Shown: positions 22,294-29,570 of the stretch, piece after piece
Numbering within the stretch: the stretch's first letter is position 1
Layout of the letters: each line of letters opens with the position of its first letter
Source: Chloroflexota bacterium
GTDB lineage: Bacteria > Chloroflexota > Chloroflexia > Thermomicrobiales > UBA6265
Assembly: GCA_023389575.1 (NCBI GenBank)
Contig: JAEWEG010000041.1
Span: 1 to 29,570 of the forward strand
Direction: 5' to 3'
DNA: 29,570 nucleotides
Notes under the pieces: model-generated
What the model saw: only the letters and a program-made list of their open reading frames with translations
What the model was told of the DNA's origin: nothing
Databases searched by the model: none
Made by a program: the position numbers and the translations under genes

Positions 22294-23019
22294 GTGACAC
22301 GAATCGGCGTCTTCACCGATATCCATGCCAACCAGTTCGCGCTGGAAGCGATCCTGGCGGCCTTCGAAGGCGAATCGTGCGACATGATCGTCCATACCGG
22401 GGACGCAATCGGCATCGGCCCTCAACCAGCCGAAGTGCTTGGCACGCTGCTGGAACACCCGGAAATCCGCTGCCTGATGGGCAATCACGATGAGTTGTTC
22501 GTTCAGGGGCTTCCCGAACGACGCCTGTCCGGGTTGCGGGATGCCGAGTACTACCATCAACAGTGGAATCACGCCCAACTCACAGCCGACATGCGCGATG
22601 CGGTGGCGACGTGGTCATATATCTTCGACCTGGATCGAAACGGAGTGCGGGTCAGATTCTGCCACTACGCACCACCAGTGGGGGGCTCAGGATTCGCGTC
22701 GCAAATCCTGGACCCTGCGCCAGCCGATCTCGATGAACTCTTCGGCCCGGGCGCGGCGGATATCGTCTTCTATGGCCACCATCACCCGATGTCGGACCTA
22801 CAGGGGCGATCTCGCTATGTGAACCCCGGCGCGGCGGGATGCGGCACGGATGGAATGGCCCGCTACGCCGTGCTCGACATCACGGGAGATGGCGACTGGA
22901 CGCTCGACCTGCGTGCCGTGCCATATGACCGGCATGCCTTGATCGCCGAATTCGAACGCAGGGAGGTGACCGCCCGGAAAGAGATCCTGCGCGGATTCTT
23001 CGGACACAATCCCGGCTAG
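22294..23019 (+). CDS. Calcineurin-like metallophosphoesterase
   Basis: The dinuclear metal motifs are complete: D9 and H11 (DIHAN), D37 (HTGD), N64 and H65 (GNHDE), H124 (FCHY), and the G-H-H-H block at 161-164. These place it in the YfcE/MJ0936-like phosphodiesterase group, which hydrolyses phosphodiester or phosphomonoester bonds with Mn2+ or similar metals. Substrate cannot be read from sequence. The protein is soluble and cytoplasmic, and 241 residues is normal. It starts at GTG 22294, with GGGAG nine bases before. It follows the TRIC gene after 52 bases on the same strand and may be in the same transcript. A short GGAATA/TATTCC hairpin follows the stop. Confidence 0.9.
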   Translation: MTRIGVFTDIHANQFALEAILAAFEGESCDMIVHTGDAIGIGPQPAEVLGTLLEHPEIRCLMGNHDELFVQGLPERRLSGLRDAEYYHQQWNHAQLTADMRDAVATWSYIFDLDRNGVRVRFCHYAPPVGGSGFASQILDPAPADLDELFGPGAADIVFYGHHHPMSDLQGRSRYVNPGAAGCGTDGMARYAVLDITGDGDWTLDLRAVPYDRHALIAEFERREVTARKEILRGFFGHNPG

Positions 23020-23075
23020 GGAATACCCTGGTGTTATTCCTGCACGGTCATATCTTCAGGAAGCTCCCGGTGGTA

Positions 23076-24074
23076 CTAACCGAGCGGTTTCGCCAGCGGC
23101 TCGATCGCGGCCAGTTCGTCCTCGCTCAGCGCCGGGAACGAAAGCGAGGCGACGTTCGCCTCAAGCTGCGCCACGCTCGACGCGCCGATCAACGCTGACG
23201 TCACCTGTGGCAAGCGCAGGATCCAGGTCAGCGCCAGCTGGGCCAGCGACTGGCCACGCGCCCGGGCGATCTCGTTCAATGCCCGCGCCCTTTCCAGGTA
23301 CTCCGGGGTGATCCGGTCCGCCCCAAGGGTTGGGCTGGTTGCCGCCCGCGAATTGGCGGGAATCTCGCCGTGCAGGTAGCGGTCGGTCAGCAACCCCTGG
23401 GCCAGCGGCACGAACGCGATGCTTCCCACGCCATGCTCGTCCAGCACGTTCACCAGGCCATCCTCGATCGCGCGGTTGAACATGTTGTAGGCCGGCTGGT
23501 GGATGAGCAGGTGAATCCGGTGCTCGGCCAGGGCCGTTACCATCGCCTCCGTCTGCTCCGGCGAGTAGTTCGACACGCCGACGTAGAGCGCCTTCCCCGA
23601 TTGCACCGCCGAGGCCAGCGCCCCGGCCGTTTCCTCGATTGGCGTTTCCGGATCGGGCCGATGATGGTAGAAGATATCGACATAATCCGTATTCATGCGC
23701 TTCAGGCTGGCATCGAGGGAGGAGAGGAGATACTTGCGCGAACCATGGTCCCCGTACGGTCCCGGCCACATGTCGTACCCAGCCTTTGACGAGATCACCA
23801 GTTCGTCACGGAACGGCCGGAAGTCGAGCTCCATATGCCGCCCGAAATTGGCTTCCGCCGCGCCGTACGGCGGTCCGTAATTGTTGGCCAGGTCGAAGTG
23901 GGTGATCCCCAGGTCGAACGCTCGGCGCAGGATGTCCTGCTGGGTTCCCAGCGAGCGAGCGTCGCCGAAGTTCTGCCACAGGCCCATCGAAATCGCCGGC
24001 AGCAGCAGGCCACTTCGGCCCGTTCGCCGGTAGGTCATCGAGTCGTAGCGCGCCGGATCCGGTGAAAAGGTCAT
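23076..24074 (-). CDS. Aldo/keto reductase, YghZ/GPR-like
   Basis: The (beta/alpha)8 reductase has the catalytic tetrad in place: D61 and Y66 (DLANNYG), K97 (SSKAGYDMWPG) and H138 (FYHHRPD). The block YDMWPGPYGDHGSRKYL is characteristic of the YghZ group (AKR14). Members reduce L-glyceraldehyde 3-phosphate, methylglyoxal and other aldehydes with NADPH. The cofactor end of the barrel (GASSVAQLEANV) is also present. It is a soluble, housekeeping or detoxification enzyme of normal length (332). A TATAGT hexamer on the minus strand at 24147-24152 may be its -10 element, about 75 bases upstream. No operon partner is evident: the next minus-strand gene upstream (map) ends 144 bases before its start. 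Confidence 0.93.
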   Translation of the reverse strand: MTFSPDPARYDSMTYRRTGRSGLLLPAISMGLWQNFGDARSLGTQQDILRRAFDLGITHFDLANNYGPPYGAAEANFGRHMELDFRPFRDELVISSKAGYDMWPGPYGDHGSRKYLLSSLDASLKRMNTDYVDIFYHHRPDPETPIEETAGALASAVQSGKALYVGVSNYSPEQTEAMVTALAEHRIHLLIHQPAYNMFNRAIEDGLVNVLDEHGVGSIAFVPLAQGLLTDRYLHGEIPANSRAATSPTLGADRITPEYLERARALNEIARARGQSLAQLALTWILRLPQVTSALIGASSVAQLEANVASLSFPALSEDELAAIEPLAKPLG

Positions 24075-24218
24075 GAAATCATCCCGTCGGGTGGTGGAGC
24101 GTGCGGCCAGTGACTTTCGCCTCGCGCCGAAACAGCATGCTTCTGCACTATACGGCAGTCAGGCGCTCCATTGGGCGACGCCGCCCACAAGGGTGGTCAC
24201 GAAGGGCGCCGAAGCCCC

Positions 24219-24995
24219 CTACCTGGGCGATGGCAGGGTGAGAATCTCGGCTCCGAAATCGGTGATCATGACCGTGTGCTCGGTGTGCGCCGTCATGCCG
24301 CCGGTCGCGCTCTTGAGCGTCCAGCCATCGTCATCGATGACCAGCTCGTCCGTATCCGTCATTACCCACGGCTCGATTGCCAGAAGCAGTCCGGAACGCA
24401 GCCGGTACCCTTGCCCGGGTCGCCCCATGTTGGGGATATGCGGGTCCTGATGCATCGTCGACCCGACGCCATGCCCACCGAACTCGGTGTTGATCTGATA
24501 CCCCGCTGCGCTGAGGACCGTGCCGATCGCATGGGCGATGTCTCCGACCTGAACGCCCGGCTTGGCGACGGCGATCCCGGCATCCAACGCACGTTCGCTT
24601 GCCTCGATCAGCGCGATGCTCTCAGGATCACGTGACTCGCCAACGATGAAGCTGATGGCGGCGTCCGCGACGATCCCGTCCAGCGACACCGCGATGTCGA
24701 GTGTCAACAGGTCGCCATCGCGAAGAGCGTAGTCACGAGGACGTGCGTGCAGCACGGCGTCGTTCACGCCCGTGCAGATGTGATATCCGAACGGTCCACG
24801 TCCGAAGCTCGGGGAGTAGTCGACGTAGCAGGATTGCGCCCCGGCCTCCGCGATCATGGCCCGGGCCCAGCGGTCGATTTCCAGCAGGTTCGTTCCAACC
24901 TTCGTGCGGTGCTTCAACGACTGCAAAATGTCGGCGACCAGCGCGCCGGAGTCCCTCGCTCGCGGCAGGTCGGCGGGGGTGAACAACTCGATCAT
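24219..24995 (-). CDS. map: Type I methionine aminopeptidase
   Basis: All five metal ligands are found. With the start at 24995 they are D100 (LTLD), D111 (VADAA), H175 (GGHGVG), E208 (LAIEP) and E239 (HTEHT). The active-site H83 is in CTGVNDAVLH. This enzyme removes the N-terminal methionine from new proteins. The 258-residue size is the bare type I form, without a zinc-finger extension. The start is set by GAGGG, five bases before the ATG at 24995; a start at 25019 would run into the operator region. The gene is not in the usual ribosomal-protein cluster. It is divergent from an XRE regulator, so it may be a regulated extra copy. Whether another map exists cannot be judged here. Confidence 0.93.
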   Translation of the reverse strand: MIELFTPADLPRARDSGALVADILQSLKHRTKVGTNLLEIDRWARAMIAEAGAQSCYVDYSPSFGRGPFGYHICTGVNDAVLHARPRDYALRDGDLLTLDIAVSLDGIVADAAISFIVGESRDPESIALIEASERALDAGIAVAKPGVQVGDIAHAIGTVLSAAGYQINTEFGGHGVGSTMHQDPHIPNMGRPGQGYRLRSGLLLAIEPWVMTDTDELVIDDDGWTLKSATGGMTAHTEHTVMITDFGAEILTLPSPR

Positions 24996-25021
24996 CGGAG
25001 CCCTCGCATGACGTACCAATA

Positions 25022-25054
25022 ACTATACCGGTCATAGTATACCGGTGGTAGTAT
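25022..25054. promoter_or_regulatory. Divergent map/XRE promoter with repeated TATACCGGT operators
   Basis: TATACCGGT occurs at 25024-25032 and 25038-25046, 14 bases apart, each followed two bases later by TAG and centred on the palindrome ACCGGT. The plus strand has an extended -10, TGGTAGTAT (25046-25054), whose first base is the last base of the second repeat. It lies exactly seven bases before the XRE start codon. On the minus strand TATAGT (25022-25027) and TATACT (25036-25041) can serve map. A dimeric repressor at the repeats would cover both promoters. Confidence 0.6.
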
Positions 25055-25061
25055 TGGGTCC

Positions 25062-25364
25062 ATGGTCAGGTTTCCGCTTAGTCCAGCAGAAATTGAACGA
25101 GGGCAGCGCCTCGGCTCCCTGCTGCGCCGGGCCAGGGGGCAGCGCACGATGTTGAACATCGCGCTGGCCGCCGGAGTCTCGCCGGAGACGTTGCGGAAGA
25201 TCGAGTCCGGCCGGATCGCCACACCGGCCTTCTCGACCATTGCGGCTATCGCCACTGTTATTGGACTGTCGCTCGATGAAGTCTGGGCCGAGATCGCTCA
25301 GGTGGACGACGAGGGAGGCCGGTCAACCCCGGGCCGCGACGTCTACGACCAGGTAGACTCGTAG
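25062..25364 (+). CDS. Small XRE-type helix-turn-helix regulator
   Basis: The 100-residue protein has a complete XRE/Cro fold in residues 10-75: RLGSLLRRARGQRTM, then the helix-turn-helix NIALAAGVSPETLRKIESGRI, and TPAFSTIAAIATVIGLSLDEVW. The C-terminal 20 residues are short and polar with no effector domain. It has no ribosome-binding site, and its ATG lies seven bases after a -10 element, so its mRNA is probably leaderless. Standing divergent to map across repeated operators, it is most likely an autoregulator that also controls map. Antitoxin is another common role for such a protein, but no toxin gene is adjacent. Confidence 0.85.
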   Translation: MVRFPLSPAEIERGQRLGSLLRRARGQRTMLNIALAAGVSPETLRKIESGRIATPAFSTIAAIATVIGLSLDEVWAEIAQVDDEGGRSTPGRDVYDQVDS

Positions 25365-25423
25365 GTAGCGGGTAAACCGCTCGCGCCCGCCCGGTGCTCC
25401 CGGCGGGACCCAGTCAATCCGCG

Positions 25424-26698
25424 CTACAGCTCGCGGATGATCGGCACCCGCAGCACCATCCACACCGCGACGGCCAGCGCCAGTGACGCGCTCAGCCCCA
25501 CCGCGAACGGCGTGTTGACCAGGTTGGCCACCGCCCCCACCGGGAGCGCCGCCACCGGGAGCAGGCCAAATCCCAGCGAATATGCGCCCAGCACCCGTCC
25601 CCGAATATCGTCGGTGATCCGCATTTGCACGATCGCCATGTTGGTACTGAGCATGATCGCCGCCACCAGCCCCTCCACGAACAGCAGCGCGAAGGTGATG
25701 GCGGGAACCGTCGAAATCGCGATCCCAATCACGGACACGGCCACGACGATCAGCAGGTACGGTTGGAGCCTGGCCGTTCCCGGACCAATCGGCCGCTGCG
25801 CCACGTAGAGCGCCCCGAGCACCGACCCGATCCCGGACACCGCCATCAGGTAGCCCAGGCCGCTCGCGCCAATCTCAAGGATGTCTCGGGCGAAAATGTT
25901 GAGGAACTGCACGAACGGCAGGATCAGGATCGGCGTCACGAACCCCAGCGCGAACAGCGCGCGCAAATCCGCCCGCCCCAGTACCAGCGAGAACCCGCTC
26001 ATCACCCGCGCCATTCCCTTGGGGCCGCCGTGGGCGTTCTCCCGTGGTGGGATGCGGATCAGCGTCGCCATCACGAACGCCGTACCCACCATCAACGCCT
26101 GGATCAGGAACGAACCGCCGGTCGAGACGAAGCCGATGATCGTTCCGGCGAGTGTGGGGCCGACCACCCGGGAGAGGCTCTGCCCGGCGCTCATCAGCCC
26201 GATCGCGTTCGAAAGCTCGTCCTTGCTGACCAGGTTGGGCGCGATCGATTGCTGCGTCGGGAACATGATCGCCTGCAACCCGCCGGTCACGAACGCGAAG
26301 ATCGGTAGGTGCCACGGCTGCACGAACCCTGTGAGCACGTTGATCGCCAGCAACAGCGCCGTCGCCGCGGAGGTTCCCTGCGCGATGCGGTAGATCAGCC
26401 GCCGGTCAATCTGGTCGATGAAGCTGCCGGCCGGAACCGCGACCAGGATGAAGGAGAGCCCGGCCGCGAACGCCACCGCGCCCACGAATAGGGGAGAGTC
26501 GGTGAGTTCCAGGGCGATCCAGCCCATCGCCACCTGCTGCATGAACTGGGCGGTGCCGACGAACAGGGTGGAGAGCCAGAGGAGCCGAAAATCGCGGTAC
26601 TTCTTCAGGGCATTGAATGCCCCGCCGGATTTCTTGCGCCCGGAGTCGTCGCGGGGTGGAGCCGCGACGTCCGCGCGTTCGGCTTCGACGTCTGTCAT
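25424..26698 (-). CDS. MFS transporter 3 (MFS_3/EntS-like)
   Basis: This 424-residue protein has twelve predicted membrane helices. The N-terminal block FNALKKYRDFRLLWLSTLFVGTAQFMQQVAMGWIALELTDSP is typical of the MFS_3 group (EntS/enterobactin-exporter-like). So are GSFIDQIDRR at the motif A position and RVVGPTLAGTIIG in helix 5. The C-terminal half contains LSTNMAIVQMRITDDIRGRVLG, another group landmark. Such proteins export siderophores, macrolides or other small molecules; the substrate is unknown. It is not closely related to the MFS pair at 17490-21462. The N-terminal 25 residues are polar and acidic. It ends 59 bases from the convergent XRE gene and starts beyond a terminator of the upstream SH3 gene. 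Confidence 0.9.
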   Translation of the reverse strand: MTDVEAERADVAAPPRDDSGRKKSGGAFNALKKYRDFRLLWLSTLFVGTAQFMQQVAMGWIALELTDSPLFVGAVAFAAGLSFILVAVPAGSFIDQIDRRLIYRIAQGTSAATALLLAINVLTGFVQPWHLPIFAFVTGGLQAIMFPTQQSIAPNLVSKDELSNAIGLMSAGQSLSRVVGPTLAGTIIGFVSTGGSFLIQALMVGTAFVMATLIRIPPRENAHGGPKGMARVMSGFSLVLGRADLRALFALGFVTPILILPFVQFLNIFARDILEIGASGLGYLMAVSGIGSVLGALYVAQRPIGPGTARLQPYLLIVVAVSVIGIAISTVPAITFALLFVEGLVAAIMLSTNMAIVQMRITDDIRGRVLGAYSLGFGLLPVAALPVGAVANLVNTPFAVGLSASLALAVAVWMVLRVPIIREL

Positions 26699-26742
26699 GG
26701 AGTGAAATCACGCTTCCTGATGAATGTGTCCCGGTAAACAAC

Positions 26743-26782
26743 GGTGATGGAGGGCGCGACCTGGGTCGCGCCCTCCATCACC
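26743..26782 (-). terminator. Strong terminator of the SH3/M23-like peptidase gene
   Basis: An 18-bp perfect stem (GGTGATGGAGGGCGCGAC with its complement) closes over a four-base loop. On the minus strand it is followed by GTTGTTTACC. It lies 58 bases after the SH3 gene stop and before the MFS start, so it separates the two genes. Confidence 0.8.
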
Positions 26783-26840
26783 AATTCCTTCTGAAGTGTA
26801 AGCCGTTCGGGCGGATTCGGCACCCGCCCGCCAGGTCGTT

Positions 26841-28730
26841 CTACGGCGTGAAGGTGAAGCCCCGCCACTGGTTGCCGCCGCTGGTGGCCGGGAACGAGGT
26901 TCCCGCCAGGGAGACGTTGCCGGTGAATGGAATCGCGACCCGGCTCCAGTTGCCGCCGTCCGAGGTCTGCCAGATGGTGATGTGGAGGTGCGGCGTGCTG
27001 CCCGCTCCGAGTTGCCCGCGAGGCGCGATCGTTCCCAGGTACTGACCCTGCGTGATGGTGTCGCCTTCCTGGATGCTCGGGTCCATCACCACGTGGAAGA
27101 ACGCGAAGGCCAGGCCGTCACCCATGTAAATCGACCCTCCGCCCGAGGCTTCGTCGATCCAGCGCATCGTGCCGCCCACCGGGGAATACACCGGCTGCCC
27201 CGCCGTGTTGCCATCCGACCGCACGAGGTCGAGCGAGTAGTAGTACTGCCAGCTGGACGAGCGGTTCTGGTGGCTGCTCCCGTTGTACCCCTGCAGGACT
27301 CGCCACTCGCCGCCTCGAACGGGCCAGGTAAGGAGCGAGCCGGACGGATCCGGATTCGCGGGGACATCAGGCCGGGTTTCGGAGAGGAACTCGGAGGCGA
27401 TCCAGCCGGTTCCGGCGGCTGCCGTTACCTGCGAGAAGCCGTTGGCGGTCACGCCCGTGAAACTGAGCTCGGTGCCCGCCGTGATGACGGTGATCACGCC
27501 GGATGTCGCGCTCGATTCCGACCGCAGGTTCACGTTCGCCGTCGTCCACCGTGACACCGGCTCCTGGGGTTCGGGCGTGGTGGTTGGCTCGGGCGTGGTC
27601 GTCGGCTCAGGCTCGGTGGTCGGCTCCGGAGTCGTCGTTGGCTCGGTCGTAGGTTCGGGTGTGGTGGTGGGGTCGGGGTTCGACGGCGCGTTGGGGCCGA
27701 TGAACTCGGCTGCCACCCAGCCAGTGCCGAAGTCCGAGGTCACCTGCGCGAAGCCGTTCGAGAGTTCACCCGTCAGTTCGAGGCGGACGCCGATCTCCAG
27801 GTAGGTGATCGAGTCGAATCCGGTGCTGGGGCCGCTTCGCAGGTGAACCGTGTCGATCGTGTAGCGCGTGCCCGTTTCGCCCGGTGCCTGAGTTGGCTCC
27901 TCGGTTGGGGCGGCGGTCGGTTCCGGGTTGACCGGTGCTCCCGGGGAGACAGGGCCGATGAACTGCGCGTAGACCCAGCCCTCGCCATAGGCCGAGGTCA
28001 CGCTGGCGAAGCCGTTCTCAACCTTGCCCGTCAGCTGCATCTCCACGCCCGTCACGAGCGAGGCGATGGACGGATAGTCCGTGCCGGGACCAGATCGCAG
28101 GTTCACCTGCTCCAGCGCGTAGCGGGTTTCGCCGGTCGGCTCCTGTGGGGCGGGCTCGGTCGGTTCGCCGGGCTGTTCCGGAGCCGGGGCGCTGGTGGCG
28201 CCGAGGTAGTCGCCGAATACCCATCCATCGCCGCCCCGGGCGGACACCGAAATCCATCCATTCCGGTGCCCGCCGGTGAGTGTCACCACGTCGCCCTTGG
28301 CGAGGGTGGTCACCACGGCGTCGGACGTGCTGGCTCCCGCCCGCACGTTCACCGAATCGTTCGCGACCGCCTGGCCGCTGGTGGAGGTGAACGACGAGCT
28401 GCTGGCCAGGTAGTCGGCCACCATGTAGCCGGTCTGGCCGTTCACGGACACCTGGTACCACTCGGTGCCGTCATCGGCCGCGATGGGGCCATCGAGCACC
28501 TCAAGGCTGGTGCCCTCGGCTAACCGGTCGATCTCCGATGTGTCGTAGCCTGGTCCGCTCCGCAGGCGAACGTTGTCGCCCTGCGCGAATGCGATGATGG
28601 CGGTGCCGCCTGTCGTGACCGAATGGTCGCCGTGTGCTGAAACCGGTCCTAGCGTGCCGGCGATCAGCAGCACGGCGATTGCGGGACCAAACAGGCGTGC
28701 ATTGCACACCCGGTTGCGGAGCGTTTTCAT
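26841..28730 (-). CDS. Secreted five-SH3b-domain protein with M23-like peptidase domain
   Basis: A signal peptide (MKTLRNRVCNARL, then FGPAIAVLLIAGTLGPVSA) begins at 28730, set by GGGGGGAAGG just upstream; the frame is open to 28778. Five bacterial SH3 domains follow, each with NVRLRSGPG-like and GWV-like ends, joined by Pro/Thr/Glu-rich linkers; the longest is a run of TTPEPTTEP-type repeats. The last 160 residues resemble an M23/LytM peptidase: YYYSLDLVRSDG, PVYSPVGGTM, FFHVVM, and PHLHITIW. These enzymes cut peptidoglycan cross-bridges, and SH3b domains bind the wall. The HxxxD motif is altered; the only nearby histidine is 14 residues before the aspartate. The enzyme is probably a wall hydrolase or an inactive binding relative. 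Confidence 0.88.
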   Translation of the reverse strand: MKTLRNRVCNARLFGPAIAVLLIAGTLGPVSAHGDHSVTTGGTAIIAFAQGDNVRLRSGPGYDTSEIDRLAEGTSLEVLDGPIAADDGTEWYQVSVNGQTGYMVADYLASSSSFTSTSGQAVANDSVNVRAGASTSDAVVTTLAKGDVVTLTGGHRNGWISVSARGGDGWVFGDYLGATSAPAPEQPGEPTEPAPQEPTGETRYALEQVNLRSGPGTDYPSIASLVTGVEMQLTGKVENGFASVTSAYGEGWVYAQFIGPVSPGAPVNPEPTAAPTEEPTQAPGETGTRYTIDTVHLRSGPSTGFDSITYLEIGVRLELTGELSNGFAQVTSDFGTGWVAAEFIGPNAPSNPDPTTTPEPTTEPTTTPEPTTEPEPTTTPEPTTTPEPQEPVSRWTTANVNLRSESSATSGVITVITAGTELSFTGVTANGFSQVTAAAGTGWIASEFLSETRPDVPANPDPSGSLLTWPVRGGEWRVLQGYNGSSHQNRSSSWQYYYSLDLVRSDGNTAGQPVYSPVGGTMRWIDEASGGGSIYMGDGLAFAFFHVVMDPSIQEGDTITQGQYLGTIAPRGQLGAGSTPHLHITIWQTSDGGNWSRVAIPFTGNVSLAGTSFPATSGGNQWRGFTFTP

Positions 28731-29427
28731 GCCTTCCCCCCGCGGGCGCCAGGGCGTGACACGGGGAAACCCCTCCACACGCCTTCCAGCAACCCGCCCA
28801 GTGATGTTTCTTCCGCCCGAAATCCCGCTGGATCGCGTTGACCAGTGGATCGCGGGTAGCTACAGGCGATCCCACCCGGGCGCCTTGAACGTCGTTGCCG
28901 GTATCGAGCGGTGCTCACCCCAGCCACGTGAAATCGGTCCTGCACAGCCTCGATGTGTCCTGGCCGTTCCCGGCTCCATCCACGGAAATCGACCTCACCA
29001 GACCAGACCTGGAACCGATTGTCTATGCTGAACGGTCACTACCGCCAGATGTACGAACGCTTTTGTTCGGCGTGTTCGTTCAATCTCGACAATGCCCGGA
29101 TCCGTCAGTCGCGTACGTACGCAACGTCGGCTTTCCAGGCACGAAATGACAACAGCCGGAGGGAAATCACCCTCCGGCTGTTGCTGTGAAGTTCCCGTGG
29201 TCCGCCCGGGAGAATGCCGTGAACCGGGGCGCGGATAAGGCCGCCTCCGGTGGAACACGCCCTGTCACTGGTAGCGGCGAAGCTTGTCTTCGCCAGGCAG
29301 CGTTACCGTCGCGAACTACTCCCCTGAAATGCCGCGTCTGCATACGTCGGGCGGCTTCAAGTTCATTCAGGGACATTCCGCGCGCGAACGAAGGGTGTCC
29401 GCCCGGCGTTGATCCGCGAACCTCGCG
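28731..29427. other. 697-base intergenic region before the SH3/M23-like gene
   Basis: No protein frame here resembles a family. The frame at 28953-29189 would read through a perfect hairpin and is not accepted. The region holds the terminator-like hairpin at 29150-29183, a GCGTACGTACGC palindrome at about 29111-29122, and presumably the promoter of the SH3/M23-like gene. No tRNA or riboswitch fold was recognised. Confidence 0.5.
29150..29183. terminator. Perfect 14-bp stem-loop
   Basis: CAACAGCCGGAGGG pairs with CCCTCCGGCTGTTG over a six-base loop. It lies 245 bases after the stop of the minus-strand dehydrogenase gene. No long T-run follows on either strand. It probably ends that transcript. 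Confidence 0.6.
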
Positions 29428-29570
29428 TCAGCCGACGATGAGGCTGGCCCCGGAATCGAACCACATCTCGGTGCCGCTGATATGGCTGGCGTCGTCCGAC
29501 AGCAGGAACGAAATCGTCTTCGCGATCTGCCACGGCTCGGCCGGCTGACCGGTGAGCGGCAGGGTCCCCT
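29428..29570 (-). CDS. C-terminal end of a short-chain dehydrogenase/reductase (5' part outside window)
   Basis: The 47 visible codons read PLTGQPAEPWQIAKTISFLL and then SDDASHISGTEMWFDSGASL-IVG, ending in TGA. This is the standard SDR C-terminus: the PEEIA-like helix, the FLxSDDAS strand-loop, and a final (V/F)D-(G/S)G strand. SDR enzymes reduce or oxidise alcohols, ketones or sugars with NAD(P)H. The catalytic Ser-Tyr-Lys and the glycine loop lie outside the window, so substrate cannot be guessed. The Gly of the usual VDGG end is changed to FDSG. Confidence 0.85.
   Translation of the reverse strand, partial: GTLPLTGQPAEPWQIAKTISFLLSDDASHISGTEMWFDSGASLIVG

Noticed and set aside
25062..25364. 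XRE protein as antitoxin of a toxin-antitoxin pair
   Set aside because: No small toxin gene is adjacent; its neighbours are map and an MFS transporter.
29055..29068. GAAC-N6-GTTC inverted repeat resembling an SOS box
   Set aside because: The Gram-positive/actinobacterial LexA box has four bases between half-sites, not six, and no repair gene is next to it.
28953..29189. 78-codon frame containing a FCSACSF segment
   Set aside because: No ribosome-binding site or family, and it reads through a perfect 14-bp terminator-like stem.

Overview
The window is GC-rich bacterial chromosome with short spacers and a mixed housekeeping/envelope gene set. It most resembles a Thermomicrobia-type member of the Chloroflexota. 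That placement is inference from style: secreted proteins that mature near a QDATPEAE-like stretch, Thr/Pro/Glu-rich wall stalks, an F420-type LLM oxidoreductase, a VC0807-family membrane protein, and start codons that look leaderless. An actinobacterial relative cannot be excluded. There are no rRNA, tRNA, CRISPR, insertion-sequence or phage genes, and the gene content looks chromosomal.

Left part (1-7500). The C-terminal end of a large membrane-anchored glutamine-amidotransferase/VWA-like protein is followed by a CorA magnesium channel. On the minus strand, a macro-domain (ADP-ribose-binding) gene sits one base before an alpha/beta hydrolase gene. Next comes an ECF sigma factor gene overlapping, by ATGA, a very large anti-sigma gene: zinc finger inside, one membrane span, about 445 residues of Thr/Glu/Pro-rich stalk, and a C-terminal beta-propeller-like sensor. 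A perfect 14-bp parS core (GTTTCACGTGAAAC) lies upstream of the sigma gene, which suggests an origin-proximal location.

Middle part (7500-18770). Genes here are a YihY/BrkB membrane protein, an unrecognised 122-residue protein, a DUF2007 protein, a 24-residue mini-protein plus zinc-ribbon pair, a secreted two-repeat protein, a two-helix membrane protein, a RidA-like protein, a WYL regulator, folC, a VC0807-family membrane protein, and a 39-residue membrane peptide coupled to hemW. An 18-bp palindrome, AGTCCACCCGGGTGGACT, occurs three times, always between genes: before the macro-domain gene, before the DUF2007 gene and before the mini-protein. It is the best candidate for a shared regulatory element.

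Right part (17490-29570). Two paralogous MFS exporters flank an opposed LLM flavin oxidoreductase gene that carries an unusual C-terminal domain. A TRIC-type channel, a calcineurin-like phosphoesterase, an aldo/keto reductase, a type I methionine aminopeptidase divergent from an XRE regulator (with repeated ACCGGT operators between them), a third MFS transporter, a secreted five-SH3b M23-like peptidase and the end of a short-chain dehydrogenase complete the window.

Start codons were often moved inward from the longest reading frame, using ribosome-binding sites, family length and overlap with neighbours. No single cassette is an obvious new defence or biosynthesis system. The strongest leads are the repeated palindrome with its set of genes, the giant anti-sigma sensor, the two overlooked small proteins, and the map/XRE control region.
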